In this document: positions 7,215-13,163 of the stretch, in pieces | Layout: every line of letters begins with the position of its first letter | How positions within the stretch are numbered: the stretch's first letter is position 1 | NCBI GenBank assembly: GCA_002449555.1 | Contig: DJXA01000087.1 | Coordinates: forward strand, 6,025-19,187 | DNA length: 13,163 nucleotides | DNA from: Atopobiaceae bacterium UBA7016 | Lineage (GTDB): Bacteria; Actinomycetota; Coriobacteriia; Coriobacteriales; Atopobiaceae | Direction: 5' to 3' | The notes under the pieces: generated by a model | The model's database searches: none | The model's input: only the letters and a program-made list of their open reading frames with translations | What the model was told of the DNA's origin: nothing | Position numbers and translations under genes: made by a program

Positions 7215-7334
7215 AGACGGTGGGCCAAGGCCGCCTGCTCAGACAGTCCTCGCCTCAGGTGGTGCGACGCCGTCCCTTCGGTACAGCTGCACCACCTGGG
7301 CTGCGGAACTCGCATTCACCTTGGCCCACCGTCT
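7215..7334 (+). repeat. 120-bp structured block with perfect 16-bp terminal inverted repeats between ptcA and aguA
   Basis: AGACGGTGGGCCAAGG (7215-7230) and its exact reverse complement (7319-7334) enclose 88 bases. Inside, CAGGTGGTGC (7256-7265) pairs perfectly with GCACCACCTG (7289-7298), and TGCG (7302-7305) pairs with CGCA (7311-7314) around a 5-base loop, so RNA from here would fold as a multi-branched domain closed by a 16-bp helix. The right arm ends 26 bases before the aguA ATG and 13 bases before its AAGAAGG ribosome site. It could be a cis-regulatory RNA or a small non-autonomous mobile element; I see no clear target-site duplication at its ends and no coding capacity. Confidence 0.75.
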
Positions 7335-7360
7335 CTAACCGCCACGAAAGAAGGCAAGAC

Positions 7361-8572
7361 ATGCGTACCATCTATGAGTCAGATTCAACCCCCAAGGCCG
7401 ACGGCTTCCACATGCCCGGTGAGTTCGAGCCGCAGAAGCGTGTGTGGATGGGCTGGCCTCACCGCACAGACACCTGGGCACATGGCGCCAAGCCCGCGCA
7501 GGCACAGTACGCCAACATCGCTCGCGCCATCGCAGAGTTCACCCCGGTCTACATGTGCGCCAATCAGGTTGACTATGCCAACTGCAAGGCCGTGTTCGAA
7601 GAGGACGAGAACGTCCACGTTATCGAGATGACCACCGATGACGCGTGGTTCCGTGACACGGGCGCGACCTACGTCATCAACGATAAGGGCGAGGTTCGTG
7701 CGAACCACTGGCACTTCAATGCCTATGGCGGCATGGTCGACGGCCTGTACTTCCCCTGGGACAAAGACGAGCAGATCGCCTTGAAGATGGCCGAGCTTTC
7801 CGAGGTAGTTCGCTATCGTCCCGATGACATGATCCTTGAGGGCGGCTCCATCACCGTCGACGGCGAGGGTACGCTCGTGGTGACTGACCAATGCCTGCTT
7901 TCTCCTGGCCGCACTGCCAGTGCCGTGCGCGTGGAAGAGGACGAGGATGACATCTGGCCGACCTTCGCGCTCAAGTTCAAGCCGTGGAGTGAGGAGCTTC
8001 GCGCCTATATGACGGACCACCTCAAGGAGTACTTGGGCGTTGACAAGGTGATTTGGGTCAAGGAGGGCATCGACCCCAGCGAGACCAACGGCCACATTGA
8101 CGATGTGGCGACCTTCATCGCCCCTGGCGTCATGGCGTGCATCTGGACCGATGATCCTGACTACCCGTTCTATCGTCAGTGCCATGAGGCTTACGAGACG
8201 CTCAGCAATGCCACGGATGCAAAGGGTCGCAAGCTGAAGGTGTACAAGCTTCCGATGCCGGTCAAGCCGGTATTCATGGACCAGGCATCCTGCGACACCA
8301 TCGACATCGATGAGAATGCCGAGCCACGCGTATCTGACGAGCCGTTGATTGCCTCCTACATGAACTACCTCGTGACCAACGGTGGCATCATCACTCCGCA
8401 GTACGGCGACGAGAACGATGCCCTGGCCATTGAGACGCTGCAGAAGATCTATGACGAGACCTGGGGCGTGGGCACCTACAAGGTCGTGGGCGTGCAGTCC
8501 GAGCAGGTCGTCTTCGGTGGCGGCAACATCCACTGCATCACGCAGCAGGAGCCTGCCCCGCAGGTCAAGTAG
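7361..8572 (+). CDS. aguA: Agmatine deiminase, copy 1
   Basis: The 403-residue cytosolic hydrolase of the guanidine-modifying superfamily converts agmatine and water to N-carbamoylputrescine and ammonia. Visible family features are WMGWPHR (29-35), DDAWFRDTG (93-101), HFNAYGG (118-124), LEGGS (159-163), CLLSPGR (178-184), the catalytic-histidine segment NGHIDD (243-248, H245) and the C-terminal nucleophile segment GGGNIHCITQQ with C392. The ATG at 7361 has AAGAAGG at 7348-7354; the frame is open further upstream but runs through the structured block. The protein is longer than usual (about 365-380). Compared with copy 2 it carries about 15 extra residues, including the acidic run EEDEDD, between SPGR and PWSEELR (about 188-207). 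It is the pathway entry enzyme, acting just upstream of PtcA. Confidence 0.94.
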   Translation: MRTIYESDSTPKADGFHMPGEFEPQKRVWMGWPHRTDTWAHGAKPAQAQYANIARAIAEFTPVYMCANQVDYANCKAVFEEDENVHVIEMTTDDAWFRDTGATYVINDKGEVRANHWHFNAYGGMVDGLYFPWDKDEQIALKMAELSEVVRYRPDDMILEGGSITVDGEGTLVVTDQCLLSPGRTASAVRVEEDEDDIWPTFALKFKPWSEELRAYMTDHLKEYLGVDKVIWVKEGIDPSETNGHIDDVATFIAPGVMACIWTDDPDYPFYRQCHEAYETLSNATDAKGRKLKVYKLPMPVKPVFMDQASCDTIDIDENAEPRVSDEPLIASYMNYLVTNGGIITPQYGDENDALAIETLQKIYDETWGVGTYKVVGVQSEQVVFGGGNIHCITQQEPAPQVK

Positions 8573-8584
8573 CACCGTCAGACC

Positions 8585-8619
8585 AGGCCGGGCCCGTGCG
8601 GGACGCACGGGCCCGGCCT
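8585..8619 (+). terminator. Perfect 16-bp hairpin between aguA and the antiporter gene
   Basis: The arms at 8585-8600 and 8604-8619 are exact reverse complements (AGGCCGGGCCCGTGCG on the left) with the 3-base loop GGA, beginning 13 bases after the aguA stop. It is extremely GC-rich and has no T-tract, so termination is not certain. It may instead be a partial attenuator or a block to 3' exonucleases that protects the arcC-ptcA-aguA message. Confidence 0.7.
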
Positions 8620-8643
8620 CCATCGAGCGAGAGGGGAGGGACC

Positions 8644-10242
8644 ATGGCATCGGCGTACGGCTGGCTTTCCCTGCTGCCGCCCATCGTGGCCATCACGATG
8701 GCCATCAAGACGCGCCGGCCCGTCTCGTCGCTACTGGCGGGGGTCTTCGTGGGCTACTGCATCTATGTGTGGTTTGCCCCTGACAAGTCGGTGCTCGCCG
8801 TGCCCAACCCCGTGCTGGGCCCCTTCTACGAGACCATCGACGCCCTCATGGCCTCGTTCGCCGACCCAGAAAGCGTCTCGCTCTTTGCGTTCATCGCCAT
8901 CTTGGGCGGCATCGTCCAGATCCTGGTGGTGGCGGGAGGTGCCGACGCCTTTGCCGAGTGGTCCAAGACGCGCATCCACACGCGGCGCGGAGCCCAGCTG
9001 GCCACGTTTGGGATGGGCATCTCCATCCTCATAGACGACTACTTCAATGCCCTGACGGTGGGCAACGTCATGAGGCCCATCACCGACCGGCTGCGCATCA
9101 GCCGCGCCAAGCTCGCCTACAACATCGACTCCACCTCGGCGCCCGACACCATCCTGTTCCCCATGTCCAGCTGGGTGGCGACCTGCGTCCTGCTCATCAG
9201 CCCCATGCTCGAGCGCTACGGCTTTCCCGACACGGGCTTCCCGGCGTTTCTGAAGACCATCCCGTACAACTACTACTCGTGGCTGACGCTCCTGTTCGTC
9301 ATTCTGGTCTCGTGGTGGGACATCAACATTGGTCCCATGGCCGAGTTCGAGCGGGCGGCGCGCGCGGGCCATGACGTCACGCGGCATGAGACGGCCGCCG
9401 AGAACGCCGACCACGGGACCACGGGAAAGGCGCGGGCATCCGACCTGATGGCGCCGATGTTGGTGCTGGCTTCGCTTGCCGTGCTGTTCATGCTGGGTAC
9501 CGGGGGCCTCTTTGCGGGGAGGTCCTTGGTCGACGCCATGCAGAACGCCGACTCGACCCGGGCCTTGGTCTATGCGGGCGTGGCCACGCTCGTCTTCGTC
9601 TTCGCGCTGTACATACCGCGCGGCCTCATGACGGTGGGCGAGTTTGGCGAGGCGTTTATGGCCGGGATCAAGGACATGATCGACGCCATGGCCATGCTGC
9701 TTCTGGCCTGGACGGTCTCCAAGGTCATGGGCGACGAGGTCCTGTCGACGGGCCCGTTTGTGGCAAGCTTGGTGCCCACCTCCACACCCGTGCTGCTGCT
9801 GCCCCTGACCATCTTCATCGCGACGGGGTCCATCGCCTTCACCACGGGCGTCTCGTGGGGCGCCATGGGCATCATGATTCCGCCCGCCATCGCCATCTGC
9901 GCGCGCGTCGCGCCCGACGCCATCTCCATCGTGCTGGGCGGCGTGTTTGCGGGCGTCATCTTTGGCGACCACTGCTCGCCGCTCTCCGATACCACCATCC
10001 TCTCGTCGACGGGGGCCGGCTGCAACCACATTGACCACGTCCGTTCGCAGCTTCCCTACGCGCTTACCTCGGGGACGGTTGCCTGCATGGCGTTTGTGTT
10101 CGTGGCCTTGGTGCGCAATCCCTGGGTCGGCTTGGCGTTTGGCCTGGCTGCCATGTGGGTGGTCGCCTACCTGCTGCACCGCCACAGCGACCGCGTCGAG
10201 GCTCAGTGGAAGGAGGCCGGCGACATCGTGGACGCGTCCTAG
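8644..10242 (+). CDS. NhaC-family antiporter (possible amine or organic-ion exchanger)
   Basis: The 532-residue integral membrane protein has about 11-13 hydrophobic segments and short hydrophilic ends. Family marks are the motif GDHCSPLSDTTILSSTGAG (441-459), GISILIDDYFNALTVGN (125-141) with its paired aspartates, DSTSAPDTILFP (162-173) and FTTGVSWGAMGIM (399-411). A hydrophilic, charged loop (about 235-268) splits the protein in two halves. NhaC-family members include Na+/H+ antiporters and Na+-coupled organic-acid exchangers such as MleN. Between aguA and the permease it may serve Na+/pH balance during agmatine use, or exchange agmatine, putrescine or ammonium-related ions; substrate is inference. 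The ATG at 8644 has GAGGGGAGGG just before it (8631-8640). By eye its codons are more G/C-ending than the neighbouring agu genes, a weak hint of separate origin. Confidence 0.85.
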   Translation: MASAYGWLSLLPPIVAITMAIKTRRPVSSLLAGVFVGYCIYVWFAPDKSVLAVPNPVLGPFYETIDALMASFADPESVSLFAFIAILGGIVQILVVAGGADAFAEWSKTRIHTRRGAQLATFGMGISILIDDYFNALTVGNVMRPITDRLRISRAKLAYNIDSTSAPDTILFPMSSWVATCVLLISPMLERYGFPDTGFPAFLKTIPYNYYSWLTLLFVILVSWWDINIGPMAEFERAARAGHDVTRHETAAENADHGTTGKARASDLMAPMLVLASLAVLFMLGTGGLFAGRSLVDAMQNADSTRALVYAGVATLVFVFALYIPRGLMTVGEFGEAFMAGIKDMIDAMAMLLLAWTVSKVMGDEVLSTGPFVASLVPTSTPVLLLPLTIFIATGSIAFTTGVSWGAMGIMIPPAIAICARVAPDAISIVLGGVFAGVIFGDHCSPLSDTTILSSTGAGCNHIDHVRSQLPYALTSGTVACMAFVFVALVRNPWVGLAFGLAAMWVVAYLLHRHSDRVEAQWKEAGDIVDAS

Positions 10243-10261
10243 CGCCTCTCCGCAACAGGCG
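10243..10261 (+). terminator. Weak hairpin after the antiporter gene
   Basis: CGCCT (10243-10247) and AGGCG (10257-10261) form a 5-bp stem with a 9-base loop, followed by the partly T-rich ATTGTTTA. The stem is short, so termination here is only possible, but it fits with a new promoter starting just downstream. Confidence 0.25.
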
Positions 10262-10270
10262 GATTGTTTA

Positions 10271-10301
10271 TGGACAAACTGTGGAGAAGACGCGCTATAC
10301 T
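10271..10301 (+). promoter_or_regulatory. Probable sigma-70 promoter of the permease gene
   Basis: TATACT (10296-10301) matches the -10 consensus at five of six bases, and TGGACA (10271-10276) matches the -35 consensus at five of six, with a somewhat long 19-base spacer. Transcription would start near 10308, leaving a leader of about 70 bases before the GTG start. This is the best promoter candidate in the agmatine locus. Confidence 0.55.
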
Positions 10302-10376
10302 GCCATATCAAAGGTCTAAGCGAGTTCGACCTGCCGACATGACTGTTGACAAGGTCAGTGCGTGAAAGGAGTCACT

Positions 10377-11825
10377 GTGGGAAAGAAGTCTCTTTCGTTC
10401 TTTACGATCATCTCTACGGTGATTTGCGTCGTCTTTGTCTGCGAGGCCGCCGCGCCTGCCGCAGCCATCGGCAACCAGCAGTTCTTCTGGTGGATCTTCC
10501 TCATCATCACGTTCCTCGTCCCGTACGGCCTGGCCGTGGCCGAGCTCGGCACCGCCTATGAGAGCGAGGGTGGCATCATCGACTGGATCCGTGACGGCCT
10601 GGGCGACAAGTGGGCCGCCCGCGCCGCGTACTACTACTGGGTCAACTACCCGTTCTGGATTGCCTCGCTTGCCACGCTGTTCCCCTTCATCATGACCATG
10701 ATCTCGGGCTACACCATCGACTTCGAGGCCAACATCTGGGTGACCTTGGCCATCGAGCTGGCCTTCACCTGGATCGTCACCTTCATGGCGTTCTCGCCCG
10801 TGGCCGACTCCGAGTGGGTCCTCAACGGCGGCGCCATCATCAAGGTGGCCGTGGCCGTGCTCGTGGGCTGCATCGGCATCTGGTACGCCTCCAAGAACGG
10901 CTTCGCCACCGACATGAGCCCCGCCACGTTCCTGCCTGACCTCTCTGCCGGCAACGCCCTGGGCTACCTCTCCATCATCATCTTCAACTTCATGGGCTTC
11001 GAGGTCATCTGCACCATGGCCAACGACATGGCCGACCCCAAGCACGAGATTCCGCGCGCCGTCATCCTGGGCGGCATCGCCATCGCCGTCATCTACCTGT
11101 TTGCGTCCTTTGGCATTGGCGCTGCCATTCCTGCCGACGAGATTGACCCCGACTTCGGCATGGTCGTCGCCCTTGAGAACATGGTGGGCAACGGCTTCCT
11201 GTTCAAGCTGGTTGCCGTCATGTTCCTCGTGACGATGTTTGCGAACATGGCCTCTTGGTCGTTTGGCGTCAACTCCGTTGCCGCATACGCCGCCCAGACG
11301 GGCAACATGCCCAAGGCGTTCGGCAAGATGAACCCCAAGACCGGCATGCCTGACGGTGCCGCCATCATCAACGGAGTCGTGACCTCGCTCATTCTCTGCA
11401 TCCAGCTCATTCCCAACGACTTCATCGCGAACAACATCTTCTGGATGCTCTTTGGCCTGTCGGTGGTCTTCCTGCTGCTCACCTACATCCCGATGTTCCC
11501 GGCATTCATGCATCTGCGTAAGGTTGACCCTGACCGGAAGCGCATCTATGAGTTCCCCTTCAAGGGCGCCATGTTCAAGATCGCGCTGATTGTTCCGATG
11601 ATTGAGCTCATCGCGGCAGTCATTGCTACGGTCATTCCCTTGTCTGCTGAAGAGATGGGTGACAAGATTCCGATGATCATCGGTCTGATTGTGTTCCTGA
11701 TCATCGGCGAGGTGTTCCGCATCGTCTCCGCCAAGGGCCGCGCCGAGGAGTACAAAGGCCTCACGCCCGAGCTTGCCGCTCAGCGCAATGCGGAGGAGGC
11801 AGCTGCCGAAGCCGCCGAAGCGTAG
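10377..11825 (+). CDS. aguD: APC-family permease, probable agmatine/putrescine exchanger
   Basis: The 482-residue membrane protein of the amino acid-polyamine-organocation superfamily has about 12 hydrophobic segments, for example 8-32, 36-57, 120-140, 152-170, 195-214, 227-248, 273-296, 327-345, 352-372, 400-420 and 431-450. The first has a small-residue run (CEAAAPAAA, 22-30) and segment 6 reads IIIFNFMGFEVICTMANDM (200-218), the substrate-contact region in this fold, followed by the cytoplasmic DPKHEIPRAVILGG (220-233). It ends in a charged Ala/Glu-rich tail. In firmicute agmatine loci an APC exchanger (AguD) brings agmatine in and putrescine out; the same role is inferred from the neighbours. 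I chose GTG 10377 because AAAGGAG (10365-10371) sits 5 bases upstream; an earlier in-frame GTG at 10362 precedes that site. It has its own likely promoter. Confidence 0.83.
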   Translation: MGKKSLSFFTIISTVICVVFVCEAAAPAAAIGNQQFFWWIFLIITFLVPYGLAVAELGTAYESEGGIIDWIRDGLGDKWAARAAYYYWVNYPFWIASLATLFPFIMTMISGYTIDFEANIWVTLAIELAFTWIVTFMAFSPVADSEWVLNGGAIIKVAVAVLVGCIGIWYASKNGFATDMSPATFLPDLSAGNALGYLSIIIFNFMGFEVICTMANDMADPKHEIPRAVILGGIAIAVIYLFASFGIGAAIPADEIDPDFGMVVALENMVGNGFLFKLVAVMFLVTMFANMASWSFGVNSVAAYAAQTGNMPKAFGKMNPKTGMPDGAAIINGVVTSLILCIQLIPNDFIANNIFWMLFGLSVVFLLLTYIPMFPAFMHLRKVDPDRKRIYEFPFKGAMFKIALIVPMIELIAAVIATVIPLSAEEMGDKIPMIIGLIVFLIIGEVFRIVSAKGRAEEYKGLTPELAAQRNAEEAAAEAAEA

Positions 11826-11849
11826 CGTCTTACGCGACATCATGTCATG

Positions 11850-11898
11850 AAAAAAAGGCCACTCTCACGAGCGCTCGCCGTGTGGGTGGCCTTTCCTT
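11850..11898 (+). terminator. Terminator-like hairpin with A- and T-tracts between permease and second aguA
   Basis: AAAGGCCAC (11854-11862) pairs perfectly with GTGGCCTTT (11886-11894), with inner CACG/CGTG pairing possible. The stem is preceded by a run of A and followed by TTTCCTT, so it could terminate in either direction. It ends 31 bases before the second aguA start with no evident promoter between, so it likely works as a partial terminator (attenuator) for that gene. Confidence 0.75.
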
Positions 11899-11925
11899 CA
11901 AAAGCTAGGAGAGGCGAGGTAACCC

Positions 11926-13065
11926 ATGCGTACCATCTATGAGTCTGAATCAACACCACGTGCCGACGGCTTCCGCATGCCGGGGGAGTATGAGCGTCAG
12001 GAGCGCACATGGATTCTGTGGCCTCATCGAAGTGACGTCTGGCGCAACGGTGCGAAGCCTGCACAGAAAGTGTTTGAGCAGATTATCCGTACCATCGCGC
12101 GGTTCCAGCCGGTGACGGTGGGCGTCAACTCCGAGGACTGGCCGGCTGTTAACCAGCTGTTTGACGGTACGGACAACGTGCAAGTGCTGTTGATGGAGTA
12201 CAACGACTCGTGGTTGCGCGACCCTGGCCCGGCATTCCTCGTGAACGACGCAGGCGAGCTGGCGCTCAGCCACTTTCACTTCAATGCGTACGGCGGCTTC
12301 GTAGACGGCCTGTATTTCCCGTGGGACAAGGATGCGTCACTTGGCTTGCAGATGGCCAACATCGTGCAGTGCAACCGCTACCGCCCCGACGGCTTCATCC
12401 TCGAGGGGGGCTCGTTCAATTGCGACGGCCAAGGCACCGTGGTCACCACCGACATGTGCCTGCTTTCCCCAGGACGCAACGCCAGCGTGACCGACTATGA
12501 GCCGTGGAGCGAGGAGCTCCGTGCCTACTGCGAGGACGAACTCAAGAAGTATCTCGGCTGCGAGAAGGTCATCTGGATCAAGGATGGCATCGACCCGTAC
12601 GAGACCAATGGTCACGTGGACGACGTGGCGTGCTTCTCGGCCCCTGGTGAGGTCTGCTGCATGTGGACGGATGACCCTAACCACAAGTTCTATGCCGAGT
12701 GCCAAGCGGCGTACAGGACGCTTTCCGAAGCGACGGACGCTCATGGCCGCAAGCTCAAGATTCATAAGGTCATCATGCCGAGCAAGAGCGTGTACATGAC
12801 CGAGGGGGAGGCCTCGACCATCGACCCAGTGGAGGGCGTGCTCCCACGTACTCCCGAGGATGCCTTCGAGCCCAGCTACCTCAACTTCCTGCCCATCAAT
12901 GGGGCGGTGCTCGTGCCGCAGTTTGGCGACCCCAACGACGCGCAGGCGCTCCGCGACATCCAGGCCGCCTATCCAGACCGCGAGGTCATCGGCATCTACA
13001 CCAAAGAGATCATCTTTGGCGGTGGCAACATCCATTGCATCACGCAGCAGCAGCCAGCCGTATAA
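11926..13065 (+). CDS. aguA: Agmatine deiminase, copy 2 (diverged paralogue)
   Basis: The 379-residue paralogue of the copy at 7361 has the same fold and expected reaction (agmatine to N-carbamoylputrescine and ammonia). It keeps NDSWLRDPGP (93-102), HFNAYGG (118-124), LEGGS (159-163), CLLSPGRN (178-185), the histidine segment NGHVDD (228-233, H230) and the nucleophile C371 in GGGNIHCITQQ, so it should be active. It lacks the acidic insert of copy 1 and differs beside the RD pair (RDPGPA against RDTGAT). The two proteins are alike throughout but clearly diverged, while the first 20 coding bases are identical. The ATG at 11926 has GAGG at 11916-11919, spacing 6. It sits behind a terminator-like hairpin, hence probably separately tuned. 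Substrate preference may differ from copy 1; that is inference. Confidence 0.92.
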   Translation: MRTIYESESTPRADGFRMPGEYERQERTWILWPHRSDVWRNGAKPAQKVFEQIIRTIARFQPVTVGVNSEDWPAVNQLFDGTDNVQVLLMEYNDSWLRDPGPAFLVNDAGELALSHFHFNAYGGFVDGLYFPWDKDASLGLQMANIVQCNRYRPDGFILEGGSFNCDGQGTVVTTDMCLLSPGRNASVTDYEPWSEELRAYCEDELKKYLGCEKVIWIKDGIDPYETNGHVDDVACFSAPGEVCCMWTDDPNHKFYAECQAAYRTLSEATDAHGRKLKIHKVIMPSKSVYMTEGEASTIDPVEGVLPRTPEDAFEPSYLNFLPINGAVLVPQFGDPNDAQALRDIQAAYPDREVIGIYTKEIIFGGGNIHCITQQQPAV

Positions 13066-13110
13066 GTAGGACAGCAAGCGGGTCGCCGACCACCCGGGCC
13101 CGGACAATCA

Positions 13111-13157
13111 GGACGGAGGCTTCTGTCCGCGCTGAGCGCGGACAGAAGCCTCCGTCC
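13111..13157 (+). terminator. Perfect 22-bp hairpin closing the agmatine locus
   Basis: The arms at 13111-13132 and 13136-13157 are exact reverse complements with a 3-base centre (TGA), 45 bases after the second aguA stop. No T-tract follows within the few bases left in the window. Position suggests a terminator, possibly shared with a convergent gene to the right, but the long fully paired arms also fit a mobile hairpin element. Confidence 0.75.
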
Positions 13158-13163
13158 CCTGCT

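Noticed and set aside
7178..7360. Upstream extension of the first aguA by 61 codons
   Set aside because: It would overlap the end of ptcA and translate the structured block. The second aguA begins with the same MRTIYES residues, fixing the start at 7361.
10279..10288. DnaA-box-like sequence (TGTGGAGAA) near the permease promoter
   Set aside because: A single 8-of-9 match with no cluster of boxes and no dnaA/dnaN context; most likely chance.
8731..10311. Long open frame on the minus strand (526 codons) opposite the antiporter gene
   Set aside because: The translation is a low-complexity run rich in His, Gly, Asp and Arg, typical of the antisense of a GC-rich membrane-protein gene, and the plus strand codes for a clear NhaC protein.
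10346..10351. Perfect TTGACA hexamer just before the permease gene
   Set aside because: A -10 element at the right distance would fall inside the coding region, past the ribosome site, so it cannot drive this gene.
10308..11843. Long open frame on the minus strand (511 codons) opposite the permease gene
   Set aside because: It has the same biased composition (His, Asp, Gly, Glu) with no recognisable domain; the plus-strand permease is unmistakable.

Overview
The window is GC-rich bacterial DNA that looks like an anaerobic actinobacterium, most likely class Coriobacteriia (Olsenella/Atopobium/Collinsella-type). This rests on base composition, a PcrA/UvrD helicase with a long Ala/Glu-rich insert, a DUF1846 protein, and a fermentative agmatine-deiminase cluster. 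The lineage is an inference; no rRNA or other taxonomic marker is present.

Left part (1-4822), housekeeping genes. On the minus strand, pyrE (orotate phosphoribosyltransferase) is followed one base later by a DUF1846 gene that runs off the left edge. Divergently, on the plus strand, lies pcrA/uvrD (826 aa, complete with the C-terminal Tudor-like domain), followed by a small MscS-type channel gene that starts 5 bases after the pcrA stop. The 263-bp divergent intergenic region holds two inverted repeats and an 8-bp direct repeat.

Right part (5054-13065), a six-gene agmatine catabolism locus, all on the plus strand: carbamate kinase (arcC/aguC), putrescine carbamoyltransferase (ptcA/aguB), agmatine deiminase (aguA), an NhaC-family antiporter, an APC-family permease (probably the agmatine/putrescine exchanger, AguD-like), and a second, diverged agmatine deiminase. 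Together they would import agmatine in exchange for putrescine, convert it to N-carbamoylputrescine and ammonia, split that with phosphate to putrescine and carbamoyl phosphate, and make one ATP from the carbamoyl phosphate. This yields energy and raises internal pH. No regulator gene (AguR-like) and no decarboxylase are present in the window.

The most unusual part is the non-coding DNA of this locus. Six of the seven positions examined (the leader, the five junctions and the 3' end) carry a clear inverted repeat: a bulged hairpin before arcC; two tandem hairpins before ptcA; a 120-bp block with perfect 16-bp ends and further nested stems between ptcA and aguA; a perfect 16-bp stem with a 3-nt loop between aguA and the antiporter gene; a terminator-like hairpin with A- and T-tracts between the permease gene and the second aguA; and a perfect 22-bp stem with a 3-nt loop after the second aguA. 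The antiporter-permease junction has only a weak 5-bp repeat, but it carries the best promoter candidate of the locus. The locus therefore looks like one pathway read in separately tuned segments, with possible RNA-level control.
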